Part shown: piece by piece, positions 1 through 7,763 of the stretch
Numbering within the stretch: position 1 is the first letter of the stretch
Layout of the letters: the number at the start of each line of letters is the position of its first letter
Source of the DNA: CAWIKY01 sp963836905
GTDB lineage: Bacteria > Pseudomonadota > Alphaproteobacteria > Caulobacterales > Hyphomonadaceae
Reading direction: 5' to 3'
Length of the DNA: 64,000 nt
NCBI GenBank assembly: GCA_963836905.1
Contig: CAWIKY010000004.1
Location: forward strand, 265,953-329,952
Translations under genes and position numbers: made by a program
Notes under the pieces: generated by a model
Seen by the model: the letters and a program-made list of their open reading frames with translations, nothing else
What the model was told of the DNA's origin: nothing
The model's database searches: none

Positions 1-2
1 CT

Positions 3-1193
3 TCGAGCCGGGCCGGGATCGATCTGGAAATCAAGACAGGTGCCGGATCACGGGCAAATCTCGACGGGCTGATGGCCGGGGAGATCGGCGCCGGCATGGT
101 TCAGGCCGGTGTGGCCGACGAGGCTGAACGCGAAGCTCTGTATTCTCTTGGCGCAATCTACTTCGAACCGCTCTGGCTCGTGAAACGGGCCGGGCTCGAG
201 GCCGAGGACATACGCGATTTTGCCGGTCTCAGGATTGCAATGGGCGGCGAAGCTTCAGGATCGCGCGCACTCGCCAGTGCGCTGCTCGAGCAGAACGGCA
301 TAACCGACTTCACAATTGTCGATGTGGCCGGGGCAGACGGACTTCCGCTTTTGCGCAGCGGCGCTGCCGACGTGATGATGGCGGTGTCGGCCCCGACCGC
401 CGACTGGGTGCTCGAAATGATGGCTGATGAGCGCCTCGAACTGCTCAGCCTTGATCGTGCGTTGGCCTATGAACGACGCAATCCGTATCTGAAGCATGTC
501 GTCCTGCCCGAGGGCTCGGTCGATCTGGGCCGCAACCTTCCGGCGTCCGACATCGACCTGATCGCGACCACTGCGCAGGTCGCCGTCCGGCGCGACCTTC
601 ACCCGGCCCTGAAATCCCTCCTGCTGGAGGCCATGGTCAAAACCCATTCGGGCGGCGGATTTCTCTCCGAACCCGGCACCTTTCCCGATGCCGACCGTGT
701 CGATCTTCAACTGTCCGAGGATGCGCGCCGTTATTACGAGGAAGGCCCGTCCTTTCTGCGCCGGGTGTTTCCGTTTGCAGTTGCCAACTTCCTCGAGCGC
801 GCCTGGGTCTTTGCCATTCCTTTGTTGACGCTCGCCTTTCCGCTGGTTCGCGCTGCGCCGCCAATCATGCGCTGGCGGACACGTCGCAAGATTTATGTCT
901 GGTACGGCGATCTGCGTGAGCTGGAATCGCAGGGCCGTCTGGCTGAAACCGATGATGAACGTCGCGTGGTCCGTGAAGAGCTGATCAATCTTCAAAAAGA
1001 AGTCGCCGGGGTTGAAGTGCCCGGTTCCTATCGCGACGAGCTCTATCGTTTGCGCGCGCACATTGCCTTCGTGCGCCACCTTCTCGACGACCTGGATCGC
1101 ATCCGCCTGGTCGACGGCCATGATCTTCTCAATGTCCGTGCAGGTCAGGACGATGGCTTCGGAGCCGAGGGGGCCGCTGTCGCGTCGTCATGA
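3..1193 (+). CDS. TAXI-family TRAP transporter solute-binding subunit (5' partial)
   Basis: The reading frame is open from base 3, so the true start lies left of the window; an internal ATG at 72 is not the start because the text before it continues the family pattern (IDLEIKTGAGSRANLDGLM). TAXI proteins bind carboxylate-like substrates in the periplasm for TRAP uptake. The fragment has the binding-protein fold with the typical SGSRALASALL segment, then a membrane helix near bases 770-860 and a charged, helical tail of about 110 residues (YGDLRELE...EELINLQKEV). A C-terminal membrane anchor is a known TAXI subtype, in which the protein is tethered instead of freely periplasmic. No TRAP membrane subunits are in view. 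The stop lies 25 bases from the convergent LytTR gene. Confidence 0.85.
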   Translation, partial: SSRAGIDLEIKTGAGSRANLDGLMAGEIGAGMVQAGVADEAEREALYSLGAIYFEPLWLVKRAGLEAEDIRDFAGLRIAMGGEASGSRALASALLEQNGITDFTIVDVAGADGLPLLRSGAADVMMAVSAPTADWVLEMMADERLELLSLDRALAYERRNPYLKHVVLPEGSVDLGRNLPASDIDLIATTAQVAVRRDLHPALKSLLLEAMVKTHSGGGFLSEPGTFPDADRVDLQLSEDARRYYEEGPSFLRRVFPFAVANFLERAWVFAIPLLTLAFPLVRAAPPIMRWRTRRKIYVWYGDLRELESQGRLAETDDERRVVREELINLQKEVAGVEVPGSYRDELYRLRAHIAFVRHLLDDLDRIRLVDGHDLLNVRAGQDDGFGAEGAAVASS

Positions 1194-1218
1194 TTGTGCG
1201 CCACTTCGCCGGTCGCGC

Positions 1219-1971
1219 TCAGTGCCAGCCCGCCGCTTTCACGGCCTTGGCATAGGTTCGGCTGACCGGAGCTTCCATTCCTGATTTCAGGACCAGCTTT
1301 GCCCTGCCGTTTTCGCGCCTCGCATCTTCCAGCCCCCTTTTTGCAACCCACCAGGACCGGTGCGTCTGCAACCCGTCCACGCCCTCCAGTTCCTTGATCG
1401 CGTCGGCCAGCCGCATCAGGATCAACGTTTCCCCGGCAGAGGTATGGACGCGCAGATAATGATCCTCTGAGGAAACGGCGTAGATGTCGGCCTTGCGGAA
1501 TGCGAAAGGCAACCTCTCACGAAATGCGGCATCGCCCGGAGTGTCTGGTTCGATGGCAGGACCCGGTCCGGACTCAAATGCCCGATGCAGCAGCATGCCA
1601 AGAGCCGTCATTGCGGCCGAGATGATCAAGACGCCGATAAAGAGCTGCCAGAGATAGGAAAACGAGGGAGCGTAACCGAGTGCAGCTTGCACGGCGATCA
1701 GCGCAGGCGTCACAAACAAAGCCGTCAGGAATGAAACGCCCAGCCATAACAGGAACGGATGCGCGTTCGGAAATACTCTGCGGAATGCCCAGGTAGAAAA
1801 CTCTCCGGCAGTCGACCCCCAGAGGATCAGACCTGTCCAGAAGAGCCACGTCCCCCAGAAAGGCAGGTTCGTCGTCGCGCCAAACGGGTCGATGAAGGCA
1901 AGGAAAGAGCCGATGGCCAGCAAGATACCGGTCTCACGGGCTCTTTTCTTCCAGTCGGTCGCGATACGCAT
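1219..1971 (-). CDS. Membrane-anchored LytTR DNA-binding regulator
   Basis: A 250-residue protein with four predicted membrane helices in the first half (around residues 15-35, 40-60, 72-97 and 103-127) and a LytTR DNA-binding domain from about residue 150 to the end. LytTR hallmarks are visible: DIYAVSSEDHYLRVHT, then a RLADAIKEL helix, THRSWWVA and a C-terminal VSRTYAKAVKAAG. Such proteins (the TM-LytTR type) act as regulators tethered to the inner membrane, usually without a receiver domain. It is divergent from the DUF2141-carotenoid oxygenase pair, with 180 bases between the starts, so control of that pair is possible but unproven. The start is the ATG at 1971, with a weak AAGG upstream. 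Confidence 0.88.
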   Translation of the reverse strand: MRIATDWKKRARETGILLAIGSFLAFIDPFGATTNLPFWGTWLFWTGLILWGSTAGEFSTWAFRRVFPNAHPFLLWLGVSFLTALFVTPALIAVQAALGYAPSFSYLWQLFIGVLIISAAMTALGMLLHRAFESGPGPAIEPDTPGDAAFRERLPFAFRKADIYAVSSEDHYLRVHTSAGETLILMRLADAIKELEGVDGLQTHRSWWVAKRGLEDARRENGRAKLVLKSGMEAPVSRTYAKAVKAAGWH

Positions 1972-2082
1972 ACTGCACTTGCCTTGTCATTCACGCTTCG
2001 CGAACGACAATAGCGGCGTTTGGCGCAGAAAATCATCCCTTTCATGAAGGCCCGCTCGCATCGAGCCCGGAGACCGGGTCAT

Positions 2083-2099
2083 CTCAGTCCTGTCGAAGG
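2083..2099. repeat. Dispersed repeat core (CTCAGTCCTGTCGAAGG)
   Basis: A single copy of the degenerate motif GAGC-TGTCGAA seen several times in the window: an inverted pair at 5391-5446, inside each unit of the array at 8.8-9.3 kb, and at 59122-59135. It lies in the 180-base gap between the LytTR and DUF2141 genes, about 50 bases before the DUF2141 start. Nothing in the sequence shows a function. Confidence 0.4.
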
Positions 2100-2151
2100 C
2101 GGCGAGGAGCCAATTTCGCAGTTACAGAGATCAAACCCACGGAGACCTATC

Positions 2152-2613
2152 ATGACCGCATTCACTTCAACCCGCGCCCTTCTCGCCGCTGCCGCCCTTG
2201 TGCTGGCTGCGCCTGCACCGCTCGCCTTCGCCGATGACACGGTGGCCACCGACCAGACAGCCAGCCTGACGCTGACAATTGCCGGGATCGAGAAGGTCTC
2301 TGGCGATCTGATGATCGCCATTGGCAAGGACGCCACCGGATACGACGGAAAGCCAACCAAAGCGCTGACTCTCCCGGTTACGGGCAATTCGGTCAGCGAA
2401 ACCCTCTCCGATCTGGAGCCGGGCGAGTACGGCATCAAGCTTTATCACGACGTCAACTCCAACGGCGAGATGGATACCAATCCGTTCGGCATGCCGGTTG
2501 AGCCCTTCGCATTCTCCAACGATGCAAAAGGCCGTTTCGGACCGGCAAAATGGGAAGCCGCGAAGTTCACCGTCACGGCTGGCGAGAACACCCACACCAT
2601 CACGATGAACTAG
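2152..2613 (+). CDS. DUF2141 secreted protein
   Basis: A 153-residue exported protein. The ATG at 2152 is chosen over an upstream in-frame start at 2020 because it begins a clean signal peptide (MTAFTSTRALLAAAALVLAAP, cleaved near AFA-DD). The mature part matches DUF2141: SGDLMIAIGKDATGYDG, LEPGEYGIKLYHDVNSNGEM and a Pro-Phe-Ala-Phe-Ser segment. The function of DUF2141 is unknown; these proteins often sit beside carotenoid, sterol or dioxygenase-type genes. Here the gene ends 43 bases before a carotenoid oxygenase on the same strand, so the two probably share a transcript. Confidence 0.85.
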   Translation: MTAFTSTRALLAAAALVLAAPAPLAFADDTVATDQTASLTLTIAGIEKVSGDLMIAIGKDATGYDGKPTKALTLPVTGNSVSETLSDLEPGEYGIKLYHDVNSNGEMDTNPFGMPVEPFAFSNDAKGRFGPAKWEAAKFTVTAGENTHTITMN

Positions 2614-2656
2614 GCCCACCGGGCCTGCCGAACGCTGACCAGAAGGAGTGCCAGAC

Positions 2657-4120
2657 ATGAACAGACGCGGATTTCTCACCGGAACAGGGGCTGGCATCGC
2701 CCTTCTTGCAGCTCGTCCGGCGCTTGCCGGCACGACGAAGCAGATGAACTGGCAGCCCGCCTACATGAATGCGCCCGCAGCTGGTTATGGCCCGACTGGC
2801 CTCAAGGCCATTCACGGCAAACTGCCCGCAGGTTTCAAGGGCTCGCTCTACCGCAATGGCCCGGCCTGGTTCTCTTACGGGGACGACACGCTTGACCACT
2901 GGTTCGACGGCGATGGCATGATCCACCGGGTCGCCTTCGAGGATGGTAACGCGGTTCATTCCGGCAAGTTCGTCAACACCACCAAGCATAAAGATGAGCA
3001 GGCAGCGGGCCGGTTCCTCGCGCCGGGTTTCGGCACGGCGGGCGACCCGTCCTATCAGGTCGCTTCGGCGGACGATGCCAATTCGGCAAATACCTCGGTC
3101 ATGATGATCGGCGACGATCTCATGGCGCTTTGGGAAGGCGGCTCGCCGGTCGCTCTCGACCCGCTGACACTTGAAACACGCGGCGTTCACACCTGGAGAG
3201 ACGATCTGGCGGGCATGCCGTTTCTCGCGCACCCGAAAGTCGACCGTGAGGGGCGTATCTGGAATCTGGGCATGGGCGGAAAGAATGCGGTCATCTACCG
3301 CATATCGCCTGCAGGCCAGCTAGAAGATTTTGGCATGGTCGACATGGGCGCGCCTGCCTACATTCACGACTTCGCCATGACCGAAAAGAGCATTGTACTG
3401 CTGGTTCAGCCCTGGCTTTACACGAGGTCTATTCCGCCTTTCGTCAACAGCCTGGAATGGTTACCGGAACGTGGCCTCGAAGTGATGATCATCTCAAAGG
3501 ATGACTACACGGATATCCGGCGCGCGCAGCTTCCGGCCCGCGGCTTCTTTCATACCGGTGACGCCTGGGAAGATGCCGATGGTACCGTGCATGTCGACCT
3601 TTGCACGACGCCCGACATGACCTTCGGCAAAGACGGCGAAAAGGGCGTCATCGCTGGCGTCTTCAATCCGAATTCGCATCCCTCGCCGCAACTGGCGATG
3701 ATCTCGATTCCCCGTTCGGGCGCGCCGCGCCTCTTCGAAACCGGCCAGTCGGCAGAGTTTCCACGGACCGATCCGCGCTATCAGGGGGTTGCGCGCCGTC
3801 ATGTCTGGATGGTCGATACCAGCACCCGCAAGACCGCGCCCGGCAGCTCGAAAATCCGTCATCAGGACTGGGAGAGCGGAATTCATACGCTTTTTGACTA
3901 CGGCTCGGAACATATGGTCGAGGAGCATGTCTTCGTGGCAGACCCGGCCCGCAGCGGCGAGGGTGAAGGCTGGCTGGTCGGCACCACGTTCAACATGGCC
4001 GCGCAGGCAACCGAGGTGCACATTCTCGATGCGCTGAATATCAAGGCAGGCCCGGTGGCAAGCTATCGCGCGCCCTATGCCTGGCCCATCGGCTTTCACG
4101 GCAACTTCGTGGCGGCTTAG
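2657..4120 (+). CDS. Carotenoid oxygenase (RPE65/CCD family), Tat-exported
   Basis: A 487-residue Fe(II) dioxygenase of the carotenoid-cleavage family. The four iron-binding histidines are present at about H192 (FLAHPK), H237 (YIHDF), H299 (FFHTGDAWED) and H481 (GFHGNF), with the usual spacing. The ATG at 2657 follows AAGGAG by eight bases; the in-frame GTG at 2648 overlaps that ribosome site and is rejected. The N-terminus MNRRGFLTGTGAG carries a twin-arginine motif, so export folded to the periplasm is predicted, a feature of one bacterial subgroup. The substrate (carotenoid, apocarotenoid or lignin stilbene) cannot be told. It overlaps the convergent DUF1232 gene by four bases. Confidence 0.93.
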   Translation: MNRRGFLTGTGAGIALLAARPALAGTTKQMNWQPAYMNAPAAGYGPTGLKAIHGKLPAGFKGSLYRNGPAWFSYGDDTLDHWFDGDGMIHRVAFEDGNAVHSGKFVNTTKHKDEQAAGRFLAPGFGTAGDPSYQVASADDANSANTSVMMIGDDLMALWEGGSPVALDPLTLETRGVHTWRDDLAGMPFLAHPKVDREGRIWNLGMGGKNAVIYRISPAGQLEDFGMVDMGAPAYIHDFAMTEKSIVLLVQPWLYTRSIPPFVNSLEWLPERGLEVMIISKDDYTDIRRAQLPARGFFHTGDAWEDADGTVHVDLCTTPDMTFGKDGEKGVIAGVFNPNSHPSPQLAMISIPRSGAPRLFETGQSAEFPRTDPRYQGVARRHVWMVDTSTRKTAPGSSKIRHQDWESGIHTLFDYGSEHMVEEHVFVADPARSGEGEGWLVGTTFNMAAQATEVHILDALNIKAGPVASYRAPYAWPIGFHGNFVAA

Positions 4121-4536
4121 ACCTCGACGTCGCTATCGGTCGGGACCGGCGGTTCCGGCCGGTCGAGCAGGCGGCGCGCAGCCCGGCGGTGACGCGGCTG
4201 GATGTGGCTGCCGACATAGCCGAGCGCGGTCGCCAGCACGGTTGCGTCATCGGTAAAGCCAAGGGCTGCGATAAAGTCCGGCACCAGATCGGTGGGTACG
4301 ACGAAATAGGCGAGTGCGGCGTAGAGCACGCCCTTCACCCGCGTGGGCGTCAGCCGGTCACTGGCCGCATAATAGGTGGAGGCCAGATCCTCAGAGAAGG
4401 GGATCTTCCCGGCAAACTTCAAAACCTTGGGCACGAAACCGGCGCGCGTACGGCGCCGGTTGGCTTCGAGCGTCATCGGCGCGTTTGCGGCCTTTTCGTC
4501 GGCAGCCATTTCGGCAAGTGACCTTGCGTCAGTCAT
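4117..4536 (-). CDS. YkvA/DUF1232 family membrane protein
   Basis: A 139-residue protein with the DUF1232 signature: a hydrophobic helix followed by YFVVPTDLVPDFIAALGFTDD. The family is small and membrane-associated, with no firm function. The ATG at 4536 lies eight bases after GAGGAA; a GTG two codons earlier is less well placed. The gene is divergent from the SDR gene at 4591 and convergent with the carotenoid oxygenase, sharing four bases at the stop codons. Confidence 0.85.
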   Translation of the reverse strand: MTDARSLAEMAADEKAANAPMTLEANRRRTRAGFVPKVLKFAGKIPFSEDLASTYYAASDRLTPTRVKGVLYAALAYFVVPTDLVPDFIAALGFTDDATVLATALGYVGSHIQPRHRRAARRLLDRPEPPVPTDSDVEV

Positions 4537-4590
4537 TGGCACAGTTCCTCAATCGGTTATGTCTTTACCAGAACAGATAGGGAGACTTTC

Positions 4591-5370
4591 ATGAAACTCG
4601 ATTCCAGCATTTCCGCAGTGGTAACCGGCGGGGCATCCGGCCTTGGTGAAGCGACGGCCCGCGCGCTCGCGGCGCATGGCGTGAAAGTCGGCATATTCGA
4701 TCTCAACGAGGAAAAGGGCAATCAGGTTGCCTCAGACCTCGGCGGCGTCTTCGCAAAGGTGAATGTGACTTCGGACGAGGACGTCGATGCAGGTTTCGCC
4801 AAGGTGCGTGATGCTATCGGCCAGGAACGTATCCTCATCAACTGCGCGGGCACGGGTAATGCCATCAAGACCGCCAGCCGTGACAAGCAGACCGGCGAGA
4901 TCAAGCACTTCCCGCTCGACAAGTTCAACATGATCATCCAGATCAATCTGGTCGGCACGTTCCGCTGCATCGCCAAGTCGGCTGCCGGAATGATGACTCT
5001 CGATCCGATCGACGGCGAGCGCGGTGCCATAGTCAACACAGCCTCCGTAGCTGCCGAAGATGGCCAGATGGGCCAGGCCTCCTATTCGGCCTCCAAGGGC
5101 GGTGTGGTCGGCATGACGCTTCCGATTGCACGTGACCTGTCGCGCGAATTCATCCGCGTGAACACCATCCTGCCCGGCATTTTCGATACGCCGCTCATGC
5201 AGGGGGCGCCCGACAATGTGAAACAGGCGCTGGCCGCTTCGGTGCCAAACCCGTCACGTCTCGGCCATCCGGAAGAGTATGCCTCGCTCGCCGTGGAGAT
5301 GTGCCGCAACGCCTATTTCAATGGCGAGGATGTCCGCCTTGACGGCGCTATCCGCATGGCTCCGCGCTAG
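4591..5370 (+). CDS. SDR oxidoreductase, 3-hydroxyacyl-CoA dehydrogenase type II-like
   Basis: A 259-residue classical short-chain dehydrogenase. Cofactor motif TGGASGLG lies at residues 12-19, and FDLNEEKG suggests NAD(H) preference through the acidic residue. NCAGTG follows, with the catalytic Ser152-Tyr165-Lys169 (ASYSASK). The long insert after NCAG and the PGIFDTPLM segment resemble the HSD17B10 / type II 3-hydroxyacyl-CoA dehydrogenase subgroup, which oxidises 2-methyl-3-hydroxybutyryl-CoA and related substrates. The ribosome site AGGGAG lies just upstream. Substrate assignment is by resemblance only. Confidence 0.88.
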   Translation: MKLDSSISAVVTGGASGLGEATARALAAHGVKVGIFDLNEEKGNQVASDLGGVFAKVNVTSDEDVDAGFAKVRDAIGQERILINCAGTGNAIKTASRDKQTGEIKHFPLDKFNMIIQINLVGTFRCIAKSAAGMMTLDPIDGERGAIVNTASVAAEDGQMGQASYSASKGGVVGMTLPIARDLSREFIRVNTILPGIFDTPLMQGAPDNVKQALAASVPNPSRLGHPEEYASLAVEMCRNAYFNGEDVRLDGAIRMAPR

Positions 5371-5390
5371 GGCAGATCCTGCTTCCGACC

Positions 5391-5446
5391 TTTCGACAGG
5401 CTCAAGGACGAGGGCGGGAAACGCTGTCACATTGAGCCTGTCGAAA
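5391..5446. repeat. Perfect 15-bp inverted repeat (TTTCGACAGGCTCAA)
   Basis: TTTCGACAGGCTCAA at 5391-5405 is matched exactly in inverse by 5432-5446, with 26 bases between. It stands between the SDR stop and the convergent DUF2794 stop. The arm is the same dispersed motif found at 2083, in the array at 8.8-9.3 kb and at 59122. Possible roles are a repetitive extragenic element or a bidirectional transcription end; no T-tract follows, so a simple terminator is unlikely. Confidence 0.6.
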
Positions 5447-5505
5447 TGCAACAGCGCTGACCCCCGGCCCGCGAAGAGAAGGGCACAGGCTCAACGTCGC
5501 CCCCG

Positions 5506-5844
5506 TCATTCCACCACGGTGAAGCGCTTGCGGTCGAATACACGCAAGACCTGATCCAGATCCTGACCGCGTTTCAGGATCTGGCCGTTTGCCGCCACCA
5601 CGGCGAACGCACCCTGCTTGCGGGCCAGCGCCGGTGTCTTCTCTACCCGGTAGATCGGCACCTCCGCAGCGCGGCGAAAAATGCTGAACACGGCCTTGTC
5701 GGCGCGCATGTCGATCCCGTAGTCACGCCATTCGTTGGCGGCCACGAAACGCCCGTAGACGCGGAGTATGGCATCGAGCTCACGGCGTTCGAAGGCGACG
5801 GGGAGGGGTCTGGCGCGGTGGCTTGCAAGGTATTCGACAGTCAT
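5506..5844 (-). CDS. DUF2794 domain protein
   Basis: A 112-residue protein that matches DUF2794, a family almost confined to Alphaproteobacteria: FERRELDAILRVYGRFVAANEWRDYGID, then FSIFRRAAEVPIYRVEK and QGAFAVVAANGQILKRG. The function is unknown. The ATG at 5844 is preferred to the open frame up to 5955 because family members begin close to the FxRREL segment and an AAGGA lies upstream. The conserved gene is one of the better lineage clues in the window. Confidence 0.85.
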   Translation of the reverse strand: MTVEYLASHRARPLPVAFERRELDAILRVYGRFVAANEWRDYGIDMRADKAVFSIFRRAAEVPIYRVEKTPALARKQGAFAVVAANGQILKRGQDLDQVLRVFDRKRFTVVE

Positions 5845-5959
5845 GCGTGGCGGGAGTCCTTCTCGGCGCGAGGCATTGTGACCGTTATTTAACCCGTTCC
5901 ACATTGTTGCCGCAAACCCGCGCTGCATTTCGCCTTGCGCGCGAACGATAAACACAACA

Positions 5960-6093
5960 CCGGACGGTCGGTGTGCGTGAAGGTCTCAGACCCATCAGCC
6001 CCCCAGCCCCCTGAACGTTCAGGCCGCTGACCGTCCGGAACCCTTTGCAATCCATCCCCTCAAGCGGGCTTTCTTCGGAAGGCCCGTTTTTTT
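5960..6093 (+). ncRNA. Candidate structured small RNA ending in an intrinsic terminator
   Basis: No gene lies on the plus strand here, yet a good intrinsic terminator ends the region. A 14-bp stem pairs 5960-5973 with 6025-6038 (CCGGACGGTC with GACCGTCCGG plus four more pairs, two of them G-U). Inside it are a hairpin GGTC-TCA-GACC (5982-5992) and CCTGA-ACGT-TCAGG (6010-6023). A single-stranded stretch then leads to the terminator at 6064-6093. This is a three-way-junction layout of about 135 bases. It matches no RNA family I can name. The alternative is a chance cluster of inverted repeats. Confidence 0.4.
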
Positions 6094-6094
6094 G
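6064..6094 (+). terminator. Intrinsic terminator
   Basis: Stem CGGGCTTT / AAGGCCCG (one G-U pair) with the stable loop CTTCGG, followed directly by seven T. Its direction is plus-strand only, since the minus strand has the A-tract before the hairpin. The genes on both sides are on the minus strand, so it must end some other plus-strand transcript, which supports the RNA candidate at 5960. Confidence 0.75.
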
Positions 6095-6111
6095 TCAGGA
6101 TGTCCCGCTGT

Positions 6112-6849
6112 TCAACCGGCGTCCGTCGTTGCCAGGGCGATCACGGCACCACTGGCCTTATCCTGCACCAGAAGCACGCACGCCGGATCGCTGCACAGCG
6201 CATTGCCCTCGCGCGGCTCTCCGTCCCAGTCGCCAAGCGGGCGAACCGAGGTTGCCATGTTGATATGGCGCATGAGCCGTCCCGGGTTTCCGCCGCCTGT
6301 GGGGCGTACATCGGTCATTCCCGGAATATACCCCACCAGCCAGACCTGCGTATCGAGCTTGCCGGCGAGGGCGGACGTCAGCGTGTAGTGATCCCGCGTC
6401 AGAGCGACCGGTATGGTCAGGCGCGGCAGGGCATCGAGACTGTTGATGGTGGAGAGAAGCTGGCCATAACGGGTGCCGGGCATCTGCACGCGTCCGTTTA
6501 CGATGGATTGCGGCGTGTAGGGTCCGCGCAGCATGAAGAGGTCGGCATAGTCGCGCTGGCGCTCGGCAAATTCGGGGAGTGCGGCGGTGTCTTCCCAGCC
6601 GAGATAATCCCAGTAGTCGACCGAAAAGGTCAGCGGGAACACGTTTTCGCTTTGCGCCAGTGCAATGGTCAGCTTGTTCGCCGTTGGGCAGGACGGGCAA
6701 TTCTGGCTGGTGAACAGCTCCAGCAGAACCGGGGCCTTGTCGCCCGGCGGCGGGGCGACTGTCTCCTGCGCGCGCACATTTGCGCCCGGAAGGCAGGCGC
6801 AGACAAGCGCGACCGCAAAGGCATGAAGGAGGTATCTGAAAAATATCAT
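6112..6849 (-). CDS. DUF1223 thioredoxin-like secreted protein
   Basis: A 245-residue exported protein with a signal peptide ending near NVRAQ. The DUF1223 pattern is clear: LLELFTSQNCPSCP (C51 and C54 form the CxxC), TFSVDYWDYLGWED, and PYTPQSIVNG. DUF1223 proteins have a thioredoxin-like fold; the CPSC pair suggests a redox role in the periplasm, but no reaction is established. It is divergent from the secreted unknown at 6999. Confidence 0.85.
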   Translation of the reverse strand: MIFFRYLLHAFAVALVCACLPGANVRAQETVAPPPGDKAPVLLELFTSQNCPSCPTANKLTIALAQSENVFPLTFSVDYWDYLGWEDTAALPEFAERQRDYADLFMLRGPYTPQSIVNGRVQMPGTRYGQLLSTINSLDALPRLTIPVALTRDHYTLTSALAGKLDTQVWLVGYIPGMTDVRPTGGGNPGRLMRHINMATSVRPLGDWDGEPREGNALCSDPACVLLVQDKASGAVIALATTDAG

Positions 6850-6998
6850 GACCAGCCTTCTTATCGCGGCGACGGCGGCATCAACAAATCACCCCTGCGT
6901 GAAGGAAGTGTTGGCGATGGTCTTTCTCACCCCTTGCGGGGACGCGGTCACCTGCCCGCAGTGTAGTGTGTACCAGAGACACGAACGGACGTTTTCCC

Positions 6999-7736
6999 AT
7001 GCGCACCCTTATTCTTGCCATTGGCCTTGTTGCGTTGACACCCGGCCTTGCATCGCCGCCAGCCGCAGCTTTTCTAGGAACTGGCCCGACCTGTTCGACC
7101 CGTTTCGAAATGAATGGCTGGAACGTGGAGACCTTCGAGGAAAGCTGGGAGGTCCGGGGCTTGCGGCAGGTGAAGCTGCCGAAAGACCTGAAAACACTGA
7201 AGGGCAAGACCAAGGCCGAATGGGGGATGCGGATCAACTTCGGCTCAGACGATTTCGACCGGCCGTATTTCAGGAAGGTGATGGTCGAGGTGCCGCGCCT
7301 GAAACGCGGGAAAACAGCCATTGACTGGAATGAAACGCACGACAATACCTCCCGGTATATTGGCATGTTCGGGGCCAAGGACTGGGAGTCCGGCGGATAT
7401 AAATACATTCCGATTTACCGCACGAGCTTCGCTAACATCGTCCAGGGCCGGGATACGTCCGCGGCATACGATATCTTCGAGGCATCTGACGTTTCGGGGC
7501 CTGAAGACGAACTGAACCGCAATTACAAGGCGCTGCCCGCTGGCGGAGACGCGCGGCTCGTCGTGGCCGATATGAACCCGCCGGGTGCAACACGAAAGCG
7601 CAATATCGAGAAGGATCCTGCGGTCTACGAAGCGGAGTCGGTGCTCGTTCTGGAAGATATGTTCGCCAATATCGAGAACATCTACCCGGCCATGATGGCG
7701 GCGCAGACGAAACTGAAAGCCGAGGGGTGCGACTGA
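6999..7736 (+). CDS. Secreted protein of unknown function
   Basis: A 245-residue protein I do not recognise. The start at 6999 gives a signal peptide (MRTLILAIGLVALTPG...AAAF); the upstream GTG at 6966 would put a polar stretch before it. The mature part has two cysteines near its ends (PTCSTRF, and the final EGCD), which could form a disulfide, and a charged, aromatic-rich middle. The last 40 residues look helical. The gene converges with dapF. There is no evidence for a specific role. Confidence 0.7.
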   Translation: MRTLILAIGLVALTPGLASPPAAAFLGTGPTCSTRFEMNGWNVETFEESWEVRGLRQVKLPKDLKTLKGKTKAEWGMRINFGSDDFDRPYFRKVMVEVPRLKRGKTAIDWNETHDNTSRYIGMFGAKDWESGGYKYIPIYRTSFANIVQGRDTSAAYDIFEASDVSGPEDELNRNYKALPAGGDARLVVADMNPPGATRKRNIEKDPAVYEAESVLVLEDMFANIENIYPAMMAAQTKLKAEGCD

Positions 7737-7763
7737 AACCGCGCGCCGCAAGCCAAAAGCTCG

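Noticed and set aside
5959..5972. TetR-type operator (ACCGGACGGTCGGT)
   Set aside because: The sequence is only partly symmetric, and the same bases are better explained as one arm of a 14-bp stem.
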